Assembly: GCA_900770635.1 (NCBI GenBank)
Contig: CAAGLB010000154.1
Coordinates: 68,431 to 132,430 of the forward strand
Length of the DNA: 64,000 nt
DNA from: an uncultured Alistipes sp.
GTDB taxonomy: Bacteria > Bacteroidota > Bacteroidia > Bacteroidales > Rikenellaceae
Direction of reading: 5' to 3'
Shown: piece by piece, positions 8,224-17,199 of the stretch
Layout of the letters: every line of letters begins with the position of its first letter
Position numbering within the stretch: the stretch's first letter is position 1
Program-made: the position numbers and the translations under genes
The notes under the pieces: generated by a model
What the model saw: only the letters and a program-made list of their open reading frames with translations
The model's database searches: none
Told to the model about the DNA's origin: nothing

Positions 8224-10839
8224 ATGGAATCGAACAAAGTAAGACAAGCTTTTTTGGAGTTTTTCGAGTCGAAGCAGCACCACATCGTTGCTTCAGCTCC
8301 TATGGTCGTTAAGAACGACCCAACATTGATGTTTACAAATGCTGGTATGAACCAGTTTAAGGACATCTTCCTTGGTAACGCACCTCGCAAGTGGCCCCGT
8401 GTGGCAGACACTCAGAAGTGTTTGCGTGTGTCGGGTAAGCACAACGACCTCGAGGAGGTAGGTCACGACACCTATCACCACACCATGTTCGAGATGCTCG
8501 GCAACTGGTCGTATGGCGACTACTTCAAGAAGGAGGCTATCGAGTGGGCATGGGAGCTCCTCACCGAGGTTTATAAACTCGACAAGAGCCGCATGTATGC
8601 CACAGTTTTCGAGGGCTCAGAGGAGGATGGCGTAGCTTTCGACCAGGAGGCTTACGACTACTGGAAGCAGTTCTTGCCTGAGGACCACATCATTCGTGGT
8701 AACAAGAAGGATAACTTCTGGGAGATGGGCGAGACAGGCCCTTGTGGCCCATGTAGCGAGATTCACTACGACCTTCGTGACGACGAGGAGGTGGCAAAAA
8801 TTCCTGGCCGTGAGATGGTTAACATGAGCCACCCACAGGTCATCGAGATTTGGAACCTTGTGTTCATGCAGTTCAACCGCAAGGCTAACGGCTCGTTGGA
8901 GGCGCTTCCTGCAAAGAACGTAGATACAGGTATGGGCTTCGAGCGTTTGTGCATGATTCTTCAGGGCAAGAAGTCGAACTACGACACCGACGTATTCCAG
9001 CCTACCATCGCTCGCATCGCAGCACTCTCGGGCAAGGAGTATGGCAAGGATGAGAAGGCAGATGTTGCAATGCGTGTTATCGCCGACCACCTTCGTGCCA
9101 TCTCATTCTCTATTGCCGATGGTCAGCTTCCAGCAAATGCTAAGGCGGGATATGTTATCCGCCGCATCTTGCGCCGTGCAGTGCGTTATGGCTACACATA
9201 CCTCGGCTTCACCGAGCCATTTATCTGCAAGTTGGTTCAGGGCCTCGTTGAGCAGATGGGCCACCAGTTCCCTGAGCTTGTTGCGCAGCAGACACTCATC
9301 GAGCGTGTTATCGAGGAGGAGGAGGCATCGTTCCTCCGCACATTGGCAACAGGTATCAACCTCTTGGAGGGTGTTATTAAGAAGTCGGCTAATGGCAAGA
9401 TCTCGGGTAAGGATGCCTTCTTGTTGTACGACACCTACGGCTTCCCTATCGACCTTACAGAGCTTATCGCTCGTGAGCAGGGCGTAGAGGTTGACATCGA
9501 GGAGTTCGAGAAGGAGCTTCAGGTGCAGAAGGAGCGTTCACGCAATGCCGCACAGCAGGATATCGACGACTGGCAGGAGCTAATCGCAATCAAGGAGAGC
9601 GAGTTTATCGGCTACGATAACCTCGAGACGGATGTTCGCATCGCTCGCTATCGCCGTGTAAAGACTAAGAACTCAACAACATATCAGCTCGTGTTCGACC
9701 ACACTCCATTCTATGGTAACTCGGGTGGTCAGATTGGCGACATCGGTTATATCGAGAGCGCTAACGAGAAGATTGAGATTGTTGCTACCGAGAAGGAGAA
9801 TGGCCTTATCATCCACATCGTTAAGCAGTTGCCCGAGAATCCATCTGCAACATTCCATGCTGTTGTCGATGCTGATGCTCGTCAGAAGGCTGCCAACAAC
9901 CACACTGCAACCCACCTCGTTGACTACGCTTTGCGCACCGTTCTCGGCACACACGTCGAGCAGAAGGGTTCTATGGTGACACCTCAGGGCTTACGCTTCG
10001 ACTTCTCACACTTCCAGAAGGTTACTCCAGAGGAGATTCGTGAGGTTGAGCGTCTTGTAAACAAGCTCATTCGTAGCAACTTCCCACTCGTTGAGAACCG
10101 TGAGGCTACTATGGCTGAGGCTGAGGCAGCTGGCGCTATCATGCTCTTTGGTGAGAAGTATGGCGACAAGGTACGTATCGTTAACTTCGGCCCTTCGACA
10201 GAGCTTTGTGGTGGTACTCACACATCGGCAACAGGTACTATCGGTCTATTCAAGATTGTCTCTGAGAGCGCCATCTCGGCAGGTGTGCGTCGTATCGAGG
10301 CTGTTACTGGCGAGGCTGCCGAGACAATGGTTTATGCTGCCCAGGACATCATTACATCTGTTGAGCAGACTGTTCGTAGCCCAAAGATTGTTCAGGCTAT
10401 CGAGAAGATGGTTGAGAACAACGCTGCTCTCGGTCGTGAGATCGAGGAGATGCGTAAGGAGAAGGTGGCATCGTTGGCCGAGCATATTGCAACAACTGTA
10501 CAGCCTAAGGATGGCATCATGCTCATCTCTCGCCTCACTAAGTTCCAGTCAGAGGTTATGAAGGACTTGGCATTTGCTTTGCGCCAGAAGGTTGACAGCA
10601 AGCTCGTTATGGTTGTCGGCAACCTCTTCGATGGTAAGCCAACAATCAACGTGATGCTCTCTGACGATATTGTTGCTGCAGGTGTCGATGCAGGCGCTAC
10701 CGTTCGTGAGGCTGCTAAGCTTATCAATGGTGGTGGTGGTGGCCAGAAGCACTATGCTACGGCTGGTGGTAAGAATGCTGAGGGCTTGCAGGCTGCAGTA
10801 GATAAGGCAGTAGAGATTATCATGGAGAAACTCAAGTAA
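8224..10839 (+). CDS. alaS: Alanyl-tRNA synthetase
   Basis: Charges tRNA-Ala with alanine in the cytoplasm. The 871-residue length fits bacterial AlaS. Visible motifs are the N-terminal class II core (LMFTNAGMNQFKDIFLG, then YHHTMFEMLGNWSYGDYFK), the editing domain zinc motif HTATHLVDYAL with the downstream CGGTHTSATG, and the C-terminal DHHA1 region ending GGGGGQKHYATAGGK. The ATG at 8224 gives the standard start with the conserved segment VRQAFLEFFESKQHHIV. gpmI follows after 26 bp, so the two are probably cotranscribed. A tRNA-Ala(GGC) gene lies just downstream of gpmI. Confidence 0.98.
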   Translation: MESNKVRQAFLEFFESKQHHIVASAPMVVKNDPTLMFTNAGMNQFKDIFLGNAPRKWPRVADTQKCLRVSGKHNDLEEVGHDTYHHTMFEMLGNWSYGDYFKKEAIEWAWELLTEVYKLDKSRMYATVFEGSEEDGVAFDQEAYDYWKQFLPEDHIIRGNKKDNFWEMGETGPCGPCSEIHYDLRDDEEVAKIPGREMVNMSHPQVIEIWNLVFMQFNRKANGSLEALPAKNVDTGMGFERLCMILQGKKSNYDTDVFQPTIARIAALSGKEYGKDEKADVAMRVIADHLRAISFSIADGQLPANAKAGYVIRRILRRAVRYGYTYLGFTEPFICKLVQGLVEQMGHQFPELVAQQTLIERVIEEEEASFLRTLATGINLLEGVIKKSANGKISGKDAFLLYDTYGFPIDLTELIAREQGVEVDIEEFEKELQVQKERSRNAAQQDIDDWQELIAIKESEFIGYDNLETDVRIARYRRVKTKNSTTYQLVFDHTPFYGNSGGQIGDIGYIESANEKIEIVATEKENGLIIHIVKQLPENPSATFHAVVDADARQKAANNHTATHLVDYALRTVLGTHVEQKGSMVTPQGLRFDFSHFQKVTPEEIREVERLVNKLIRSNFPLVENREATMAEAEAAGAIMLFGEKYGDKVRIVNFGPSTELCGGTHTSATGTIGLFKIVSESAISAGVRRIEAVTGEAAETMVYAAQDIITSVEQTVRSPKIVQAIEKMVENNAALGREIEEMRKEKVASLAEHIATTVQPKDGIMLISRLTKFQSEVMKDLAFALRQKVDSKLVMVVGNLFDGKPTINVMLSDDIVAAGVDAGATVREAAKLINGGGGGQKHYATAGGKNAEGLQAAVDKAVEIIMEKLK

Positions 10840-10865
10840 TTTACGAAATAAAGTTAGCAAACACA

Positions 10866-12392
10866 ATGAGCAACAAAGTATTATTGATGATATTGGACGG
10901 TTGGGGCATTGGCGATAAGAGCAAGTCGGACGTCATCTACTCAATGAATCCAGAGTATATCAACGCCATGACAGCACAGTATCCCCATGCTGAGCTTAAG
11001 ACTGATGGCGAGAATGTAGGTTTGCCTGAGGGCCAGATGGGTAACTCGGAGGTAGGCCACCTAAATATCGGTGCTGGACGTGTAGTTTACCAGGATCTTG
11101 TGAAGATTAACCGTGCATGTCGTGACAACTCTATCCTTGAGAACAAGGAGATTGTTGCAGCTTTCGAGTATGCCAAGGCTAATGGCGTGAACGTGCACTT
11201 CATGGGCCTTGTGTCGGATGGTGGTGTGCACTCATCACTCGACCACCTCTTCAAGCTCTGCGACATCTCGAAGCACTATGGCATCGACAACACCTTTGTT
11301 CACTGCTTCATGGATGGTCGTGACACCGACCCACGTAGCGGCAAGGGCTTCATCGCAGCCTTGGAGGAGCACATGGCAAAGTCGACAGGTAAGATTGCTT
11401 CAATCATCGGTCGCTACTATGCTATGGACCGTGATAAGCGCTGGGAGCGTGTTAAGATTGCCTACGACCAGCTTGTAAATGGCGTTGGCGAGAAGGCTAC
11501 AAACATGGTGGAGGCTATGCAGAAGTCGTACGACGAGGGCATCACCGACGAGTTTGTTAAGCCTATCGTGAACGTTGATGCCGAGGGCAATGCTATCGGC
11601 ACAATCAAGCCTAACGACGTAGTCATCTTCTTCAACTACCGTAACGACCGAGCTAAGGAGCTCACTATCGTGCTCACGCAGAAGGATATGCCTGAGGAGG
11701 GTATGCACACCATGCCTTTGCACTACTGCTGCATGACTCCTTACGATGCTACATTCGAGGGCTTGCACATCCTCTTCGACAAGGAGAATGTGCCAAACAC
11801 CCTTGGTGAGTATGTTGCAGCTCAGGGCTTGAAGCAGTTGCGCATCGCCGAGACCGAGAAGTATGCCCACGTTACCTTCTTCCTTAATGGTGGTCGTGAG
11901 GCTGAGTTCGAGGGCGAGGAGCGCATCTTGGTGGCATCACCTAAGGTTGCTACATACGACCTTCAGCCCGAGATGTCGGCATACGAGGTTAAGGATAAGT
12001 TGGTTGCGGCTCTTGGCGAGCAGAAGTACGACTTCATCTGCCTTAACTTTGCTAATGGCGACATGGTAGGTCACACTGGCGTATATGAGGCTATCGAGAA
12101 GGCTGTTAAGGCTGTTGACGAGTGCGTTAAGGATGTTGTCGAGGCAGCTAAGGCTAATGGTTACGAGGTTGTTCAGATTGCCGACCACGGTAATGCCGAC
12201 AACGCTATCAACGCTGACGGCACACCAAACACCGCTCACTCGCTCAATCCTGTGCCTATCGTGGTTGTTTCGGACCGTGTTGCAAAGGTTAAGAATGGTA
12301 TCTTGGCCGACGTAGCACCAACAGTCCTCGACCTTATGGGTCTTGAGAAGCCAGCAGAGATGACTGGCGAGTCGTTGGTAGAGTACAAATAA
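10866..12392 (+). CDS. gpmI: 2,3-bisphosphoglycerate-independent phosphoglycerate mutase
   Basis: Interconverts 3- and 2-phosphoglycerate in glycolysis and gluconeogenesis using two Mn2+ ions and a phosphoserine intermediate. The 508-residue length is standard. Visible motifs: N-terminal LMILDGWG (metal Asp), GNSEVGHLNIGAGR containing the catalytic Ser, DGRDTDPRSG, FFNYRNDRA, and the C-terminal metal-binding NFANGDMVGHTG and QIADHGNAD. These are the alkaline phosphatase superfamily signatures of GpmI. It starts 26 bp after alaS and ends at a hairpin terminator (12402-12430) that separates it from the tRNA gene. Confidence 0.97.
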   Translation: MSNKVLLMILDGWGIGDKSKSDVIYSMNPEYINAMTAQYPHAELKTDGENVGLPEGQMGNSEVGHLNIGAGRVVYQDLVKINRACRDNSILENKEIVAAFEYAKANGVNVHFMGLVSDGGVHSSLDHLFKLCDISKHYGIDNTFVHCFMDGRDTDPRSGKGFIAALEEHMAKSTGKIASIIGRYYAMDRDKRWERVKIAYDQLVNGVGEKATNMVEAMQKSYDEGITDEFVKPIVNVDAEGNAIGTIKPNDVVIFFNYRNDRAKELTIVLTQKDMPEEGMHTMPLHYCCMTPYDATFEGLHILFDKENVPNTLGEYVAAQGLKQLRIAETEKYAHVTFFLNGGREAEFEGEERILVASPKVATYDLQPEMSAYEVKDKLVAALGEQKYDFICLNFANGDMVGHTGVYEAIEKAVKAVDECVKDVVEAAKANGYEVVQIADHGNADNAINADGTPNTAHSLNPVPIVVVSDRVAKVKNGILADVAPTVLDLMGLEKPAEMTGESLVEYK

Positions 12393-12401
12393 AATTTTAA
12401 A

Positions 12402-12440
12402 GTGGGGTAGTCAAATAATGGCTACCTCACTTGTTTATTT
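12402..12440 (+). terminator. Intrinsic terminator after gpmI
   Basis: A 9-bp stem with one G-U pair (arms 12402-12410 and 12422-12430) is followed by the T-rich stretch TTGTTTATTT. The -33 element of the tRNA promoter lies in its tail. Confidence 0.7.
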
Positions 12441-12461
12441 CGGAATAAGATTATATCTTTG
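12431..12461 (+). promoter_or_regulatory. Promoter of tRNA-Ala
   Basis: TTG (12431-12433), 20 bp, TATCTTTG (12454-12461), a full Bacteroidota consensus 12 bp ahead of the tRNA 5' end. Confidence 0.8.
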
Positions 12462-12472
12462 TCACCGCAAAT

Positions 12473-12546
12473 GGGGGTTTAGCTCAGCTGGTTAGAGCGC
12501 TTGCATGGCATGCAAGAGGTCGTGAGTTCGAATCTCATATCCTCCA
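12473..12546 (+). tRNA. tRNA-Ala (anticodon GGC)
   Basis: The 74-nt cloverleaf folds fully: acceptor GGGGGTT with ATCCTCC, D stem GCTC/GAGC, anticodon stem CTTGC/GCAAG around the loop ATGGCAT (anticodon GGC, decodes GCC), T stem GTGAG/CTCAT with loop TTCGAAT, discriminator A. CCA is not encoded. The acceptor pair 6-67 is a U-U mismatch. It has its own promoter and a strong terminator, so it is a single-gene unit. Confidence 0.95.
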
Positions 12547-12553
12547 CAAAGAA

Positions 12554-12590
12554 ATAGAGCCTGTCCGTTGGGACAGGCTCTATTCGTATA
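12554..12590. terminator. Bidirectional terminator between tRNA-Ala and yajC
   Basis: A perfect 13-bp stem (arms 12554-12566 and 12571-12583, 4-nt loop) has U-rich flanks on both strands. It ends the tRNA-Ala transcript on the plus strand and the nusB-yajC transcript on the minus strand. Confidence 0.85.
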
Positions 12591-12602
12591 TGCCAGCAAT
12601 GA

Positions 12603-13025
12603 CTACTTCTGCTCAGGCATTGTTGGAGCGCCAGCAACCATGTTCTTGTCGATGCGCAATGTTACGTTGCTATCAACCTCGATAAGAAGGCTTGTTGGGT
12701 GAATCTCCTTAACTGTGCCATAGATACCACCAGCAGTGATAATCTTGTCACCCTTTTTAAGGTTGTTGCGGAAGTTCTCCATCTGCTTACGACGCTTTGA
12801 CTCTGGACGCCACATGAAGAAGTACATGATAGCGATCATGGCGATGATCATAATCCAGAAAGACATGCCACCACCTGCAGGGGTTGGAGTCTCCTCAGTA
12901 GCCTGCTCTGGGGCAACCTCAAGAACAGCATTCTCAACAGCTACAGCCTCTGCTGCAGGAGCCTCAGTTGCCTGTGCTACAACCTCCTGAGTACCGTCCT
13001 CGTTAGAAATAAAAAGTAAATTCAT
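12603..13025 (-). CDS. yajC: Preprotein translocase subunit YajC
   Basis: Small accessory membrane subunit that associates with SecDF in the Sec translocon. The 140 residues comprise a poorly conserved acidic/Ala-rich N-terminal extension (about 1-48), one membrane helix (MSFWIMIIAMIAIMYFFMW) and the conserved YajC core RPESKRRKQMENFRNNLKKG, followed by GDKIITAGGIYGTV. The extension is longer than in E. coli YajC, which is common in Bacteroidota. It is the third gene of the nusB, DUF1573 lipoprotein, yajC unit. Confidence 0.93.
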   Translation of the reverse strand: MNLLFISNEDGTQEVVAQATEAPAAEAVAVENAVLEVAPEQATEETPTPAGGGMSFWIMIIAMIAIMYFFMWRPESKRRKQMENFRNNLKKGDKIITAGGIYGTVKEIHPTSLLIEVDSNVTLRIDKNMVAGAPTMPEQK

Positions 13026-13092
13026 AGTCTAAAATATTAATTAATATGTTTGTGTGCGTAACGATGTCTGTTACAAGATTATTGTGCCAACT

Positions 13093-13536
13093 CTACCTTT
13101 TTACCTTAGCACTCATCCAAATGCCTATTCGTGAGCGTGAATCCGACGTTGCAATGTCGACATAGTTGCCTACTGAGCCATACTCACCTCGGCTATCGAA
13201 CAAGAGCTCTAATTCGCCAAAGTCGCCTGGTGCAATAGCTTTGTTCGGAAGCTCAACCCATGTGCAGCGACATGTCGACTTGTAGCTCAATAGCGATAGT
13301 GGGGCATCGCCATTGTTGTGCAGTCGTATCGTCCGCGTGGCTATTGCACCATAGCTAACATCCTCAAACTCAACCAAAAGCTCAGTTATTGAGTCGGTAC
13401 GAATAGTAGCCACAATACCTTGATAGGGTAGTTCGCCATCTACTGCCGCTGGCGTCGTCTTATTGCCACACCCACACGACAGGTAGGTAATACACAGTGT
13501 AAGAGCAATGAACGATAAAGTCTTAATCACCCTCAT
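13093..13536 (-). CDS. DUF1573 domain lipoprotein
   Basis: 147 residues with a lipoprotein signal peptide (IALTLCITYLSCGC, acylated Cys near residue 21-23) and a DUF1573 (ASH-like immunoglobulin fold) domain. The typical DUF1573 features are seen: HNNGDAPLSLLSYKSTCRCTWVELP, then a GELELLFDSRGEYG segment. Proteins of this kind are anchored in the envelope of Bacteroidota; the function is unknown. It lies 11 bp after nusB and 67 bp before yajC on the same strand. Confidence 0.8.
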   Translation of the reverse strand: MRVIKTLSFIALTLCITYLSCGCGNKTTPAAVDGELPYQGIVATIRTDSITELLVEFEDVSYGAIATRTIRLHNNGDAPLSLLSYKSTCRCTWVELPNKAIAPGDFGELELLFDSRGEYGSVGNYVDIATSDSRSRIGIWMSAKVKR

Positions 13537-13547
13537 ACCCGAATGTA

Positions 13548-14483
13548 TTAGAGCAATCCTCGGCCGCTCTTCTTGATCTCTCCGCTCTCGGTTAGCTCGG
13601 CTACAATCTTATCCAACACGCCGTTCACGAAGTTGCTGCTTGTTGGCGACGAGTAGTACTTGGCAATGTCGATCCACTCGTCGAGAGTAACCTTCACAGG
13701 GATGCTATCGAAGTTTGTGAGCTCGGCAATGGCAATCGAGATTATGAGATTGTCCATAAATGCTATGCGCTCAACATCCCAGTTGCTTGTGTAGCGGTCG
13801 ACTATATTCTGATTCTCCTCGTACTTAACCAACGCCTTGCGGAAGAGTGTGCAAGCGAAATCGAGATCATCCTCGCTCTTGAACTTAGGCAATACCTTAA
13901 CATCGGTATGGCTCTGCTTGATGCCTGATACTGTGCGAATTACCATGTATAGCGCAAAGCTAAGATCGTCATTCCATAGCAACGACATCTCGTCCAAGGT
14001 GTTTGCCAACGCCTCGTCCTCCTCCAATGAATTGTAGAATGCCTCGACAAACTTCTTATCGTCGGTGAATGTGCTTATCGAAGCGCTCATGTAGGCCTTG
14101 TAGTAGTCGCTCTCGACCATGCGGTTGTAGACCTCCTTCACAGTATCGGGGTAGTGTCCCCACGATAGCTTGCGTGTGGCAATCACGTCAGACACGCTCT
14201 CGGCGTTAGCTAACAGGTTGATAACGGCGTTGTCCACGAAGCGTCGATTAGGGTTAAGATCCTCATACGTAGGGAGTTTCTTCTGCTTGGCAAGCTCGAT
14301 ACGACTCTCGGCATAGTGTGCCACGTCAACGATGAGCGCCATCATCTGGAAATATAGGTCGTAAGCCTTGTCGATTGATGCTATGAGGTTTTTCTCCGAA
14401 GCCATAAGGTTCGTAGATCCCGACTTGAGATGTGCGTAAAGGTTTTTAGCAACCTTAACACGGAGTAATCTTCTACTCAACAT
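13548..14483 (-). CDS. nusB: Transcription antitermination factor NusB (long Bacteroidota form)
   Basis: Binds boxA RNA with NusE (S10) and promotes rRNA transcription and processing. At 311 residues it is more than twice the E. coli length. It begins with LSRRLLRVKVAKNLYAHLK and the recognisable NusB core lies in the C-terminal half: FACTLFRKALVKYEENQNIV, then ERIAFMDNLIISIAIAEL and VKVTLDEWIDIAKYYSS. The long insert between is normal for Bacteroidota NusB. It is the first gene of a unit with DUF1573 and yajC; a -7 box is at 14530-14537. Confidence 0.92.
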   Translation of the reverse strand: MLSRRLLRVKVAKNLYAHLKSGSTNLMASEKNLIASIDKAYDLYFQMMALIVDVAHYAESRIELAKQKKLPTYEDLNPNRRFVDNAVINLLANAESVSDVIATRKLSWGHYPDTVKEVYNRMVESDYYKAYMSASISTFTDDKKFVEAFYNSLEEDEALANTLDEMSLLWNDDLSFALYMVIRTVSGIKQSHTDVKVLPKFKSEDDLDFACTLFRKALVKYEENQNIVDRYTSNWDVERIAFMDNLIISIAIAELTNFDSIPVKVTLDEWIDIAKYYSSPTSSNFVNGVLDKIVAELTESGEIKKSGRGLL

Positions 14484-14529
14484 GATATGAACAGTATCAA
14501 AAAAGTTTGAATTTTGCTAAAATGCGTCG

Positions 14530-14537
14530 CAAAGATA
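14530..14537 (-). promoter_or_regulatory. -7 box upstream of nusB
   Basis: TATCTTTG on the minus strand, 46 bp before the nusB ATG. No TTG at the canonical distance. The 313-bp gap 14484-14796 between nusB and the GtrA gene holds this box, a second TAACTTTG on the minus strand at 14781-14788 and AT-rich sequence. I see no gene in it. Confidence 0.5.
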
Positions 14538-14796
14538 GTAATAAAATTTGGAAATGAGAATATTTACTACGTAAATAATAACATTATAACCGATATTGAG
14601 TATCTCATGTCATCCAGTTAAGCCTCTTCAACTCCCCTGGTTTGTATGTCGTAATATTTACATTATGTTAAATTATATTGAATAGGGTATTATCGCCTAC
14701 TGCAAATGTCGACTAAATAATATTGTGCAAATAGAATATTAAAAGTTATGCTATAAAAATATGATGCAGAGTTCGCAAAGCAAAGTTATCGAAAGT

Positions 14797-15279
14797 TTAT
14801 GAAGCCTTGCGGAATGTGAAGTACTTAGAAGCTAAGAAGCTGTAAGAGACAGATATAACCGTTGTAAGAAACTTTGACGGTGTTGGCCAGATGCCGAGAT
14901 GCTCGACAAAGAGCTTCATGCACACATAATTGATGATTATTGCGCCCAATACACTTAGTGCGTATCGTGCCAACTGCTTGCCACTTGGTTGGTGCATAGC
15001 CCTGAATGCCACGTGGCGATTGAGCCAAAAGCCAGTGAGAAACGTGATGGGAAATACGATAAATAGCGACAATATATGTGGCGAGATAACGACAAAGCCG
15101 AGATCGGTAAATTGCTCATTTACAACATAATGGTAAATAAGAAAATACCATATTGCATCGAGCATCATGTTTGCGCCACCACACACGCCATAGCGAAACA
15201 GTTCACGAGAAATGATAGACTCTATGGGCTTAACATAGAGTCTATCAATGAGTTTCGTGATTAGTGTGGCAACATTCAT
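14797..15279 (-). CDS. GtrA family membrane protein
   Basis: 160-residue polytopic protein with about four membrane helices (for example ILSLFIVFPITFLTGFWLN and a C-terminal segment ending SYSFLASKYFTFRK). GtrA-like proteins are thought to help move lipid-linked sugars across the inner membrane or assist surface polysaccharide modification. The typical N-terminal ELFRYGVCGGANMMLDAIWY and the final YFTFR motif are present. The ATG at 15279 is chosen over an upstream TTG. It starts 9 bp after the HU/SPOR gene and ends a four-gene run (XRE, lgt, HU-SPOR, gtrA). No dedicated glycosyltransferase is next to it. Confidence 0.85.
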   Translation of the reverse strand: MNVATLITKLIDRLYVKPIESIISRELFRYGVCGGANMMLDAIWYFLIYHYVVNEQFTDLGFVVISPHILSLFIVFPITFLTGFWLNRHVAFRAMHQPSGKQLARYALSVLGAIIINYVCMKLFVEHLGIWPTPSKFLTTVISVSYSFLASKYFTFRKAS

Positions 15280-15288
15280 AATCAACTA

Positions 15289-16239
15289 TTACCTATACTT
15301 TTTAGGTGTGTGAATCCACGAATCCTTATACATCGAGCGATGCTGGCGCAGGAACTTTTCGCAGTCGCCACGATTTGTGCTACCATACACAGCAACAGCA
15401 TGCATCGAGCCTAAGCTAATTATTTTGCACTTAGCCTCGGGGTTGCGGCGCAGAATCTTGCTGACAGCCTTATTTGCATTGGCGATTGTCGAATAGCTGC
15501 CATAAATCACATAGTGACGCACCTCAGCATTACGCCAATCGACTGTTGCTGTTATCTCCTCCGACGACTCTTCGTTGACAACAGGGCTCTGTGATTTATC
15601 ATCAGTCGCCAACTCCTGGGCCATAGGCTCAACAAGAGCAGATGCTGTTGAATCGCTGAGAATTACGGCCTCGTTTGCCAATACGCTATCTGCCTTATTA
15701 TCAACGACTAAATCATCAGCAACTAACTCAGTAGTTGAATAGGTATTGTCATTCAATGGCCACAAGTTACCATATTTATGAACGAGCATATAGCCCACAA
15801 CGCCGACCGCAATAAGCGAAATCAAAAGGCCGAGCCACAACTTCCATCGCTTGACGCTCTTTTTGCCGCTGACATAGATAGTTTCGGCGTGAGCATTAAG
15901 CAGCGCAACGAGCTCGTGGTCAGGCTCGAAATTGTCATTTTGGAGTGTGCCGACGCCATCAATAGCTATCGTGCCATCGACGTTTACCTTTTTGTACCAG
16001 CGGTCGACAACGTCGGCTGCGGCATCTTGGCTAATGTTTGTGGCAGCAACAATGACAGCTGTTAGCGATATTGCCTGACACTCAGCAGAGTAGGCTACTG
16101 AGTAGGAGGGTGCTACTACCCCACTGCGACGCTTAGATGCTGCTGTGCGGCGTATGCTTAGCGTGCCAACATTTGGGATAAATAGAGCGCCCTGCTCAAC
16201 TAACGTGTTGTATATCAGCTTATTTACCTCGTTTACCAT
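15289..16239 (-). CDS. HU-CCDC81 and SPOR domain-containing membrane protein
   Basis: 316-residue fusion. Residues 1-125 carry an HU-like fold of the CCDC81 type (MVNEVNKLIYNTLVEQGALF, then IPNVGTL). Residues 134-156 form one membrane helix (WLGLLISLIAVGVVGYMLVH), 160-235 a low-complexity acidic linker, and 240-316 a SPOR domain (RHYVIYGSYSTIANANKAV onward) that by family knowledge binds denuded peptidoglycan at division sites. The HU-like part is cytosolic, so the protein could link the cell interior to septal wall. The ATG at 16239 aligns with family starts and overlaps the 3' end of lgt by 20 bp. Cell-division role is inference. Confidence 0.85.
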   Translation of the reverse strand: MVNEVNKLIYNTLVEQGALFIPNVGTLSIRRTAASKRRSGVVAPSYSVAYSAECQAISLTAVIVAATNISQDAAADVVDRWYKKVNVDGTIAIDGVGTLQNDNFEPDHELVALLNAHAETIYVSGKKSVKRWKLWLGLLISLIAVGVVGYMLVHKYGNLWPLNDNTYSTTELVADDLVVDNKADSVLANEAVILSDSTASALVEPMAQELATDDKSQSPVVNEESSEEITATVDWRNAEVRHYVIYGSYSTIANANKAVSKILRRNPEAKCKIISLGSMHAVAVYGSTNRGDCEKFLRQHRSMYKDSWIHTPKKYR

Positions 16240-17161
16240 CTTTCTTGCTCTTTTGTTTATCCTCCTGGTTATACATCTTATTTGCATGGTTGACAACTGC
16301 CTTAATATCGGCTATTGCTGGGCGACGCAAAGCAATGATAATCATAACGATACCAACAACGATGAATGGAAGGCTGAGCAGCTGGCCCATGTCGAGCGAC
16401 ATGCCCTCCTCGAAGTCTACCTGGCGCTCCTTGACAAACTCGATGAAGAAGCGAGTGAGGAAGATACCGATCATAGCGACACCAAACAACAGACCTGGAC
16501 GACGGCGGCCAGCATCCTTACGATAGTATAGCCAAATCATTATGGCAAAGGTGATTATGTAGCACAATGCCTCATAGAGCTGTGCAGGATGACGTGCAGG
16601 GATATCGGCGATAATCTCTGCTGGCACATCGCCATTATACTCAAACCATGCACGATAGGCGTCGTGGCGCACAAATTTAAATGCCCAAGGTAGGTCGGTT
16701 GGATAGCCCACAATCTCGTGGTTGAAGAGGTTGCCAAAGCGGATGATGGCACCGCTGATTGGCGCAACGATAGCAATGCGGTCGAGGCCCCATATTAGTG
16801 GCAGATGGTTACGGCGAGTGAAGCCAATAATGCCGATAAGGATACCGATGGTTGCTCCATGACTTGCCATGCCTCCATCACGAATGCCTGTGATTATGCG
16901 CCAAGGCTCGTGAAGATATACCTCGGGCTCGTAGAATAGGCAGTGGCCAACACGTGCGCCGATGAATGTTCCGAGAACTATCCACAAGAAGGCTGACTCG
17001 AGGGTGCGTGGTGGCAATCCCTCGCGGCTAAATGTCATCGAGCAGATGCGCTCGGCGGTGAGAATGGCTATTGCCCACATAAGACCATACCAGCGAATAT
17101 CGAAGTCGCCAAGCATGATGAGTGTTGGATCCCAGTTCCAAACGATTGATAGTATATTCAT
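16220..17161 (-). CDS. lgt: Phosphatidylglycerol--prolipoprotein diacylglyceryl transferase
   Basis: Inner-membrane enzyme that transfers diacylglycerol to the lipobox cysteine of prolipoproteins, the first step in lipoprotein maturation. The 313 residues contain several membrane helices and the Lgt signatures GGMASHGATIGILIG (conserved HG) and RFGNLFNHEIVGYPTDLPW (conserved GN-x2-N-x-E with Arg). The basic lysine-rich tail (KKDGKRGK) is unusual but harmless. It overlaps the downstream HU-SPOR gene and follows the XRE gene by 38 bp. Many lipoproteins in this window (for example those of the 35-45 kb locus) would be its substrates. Confidence 0.96.
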   Translation of the reverse strand: MNILSIVWNWDPTLIMLGDFDIRWYGLMWAIAILTAERICSMTFSREGLPPRTLESAFLWIVLGTFIGARVGHCLFYEPEVYLHEPWRIITGIRDGGMASHGATIGILIGIIGFTRRNHLPLIWGLDRIAIVAPISGAIIRFGNLFNHEIVGYPTDLPWAFKFVRHDAYRAWFEYNGDVPAEIIADIPARHPAQLYEALCYIITFAIMIWLYYRKDAGRRRPGLLFGVAMIGIFLTRFFIEFVKERQVDFEEGMSLDMGQLLSLPFIVVGIVMIIIALRRPAIADIKAVVNHANKMYNQEDKQKSKKDGKRGK

Positions 17162-17199
17162 CTTAGTAAGTATTTATGTCGTAGTTCTTAGTGTCGTAG

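Noticed and set aside
14484..14796. Possible small RNA in the 313-bp gap upstream of nusB
   Set aside because: Two -7-like boxes but no terminator or stable fold to define a transcript.
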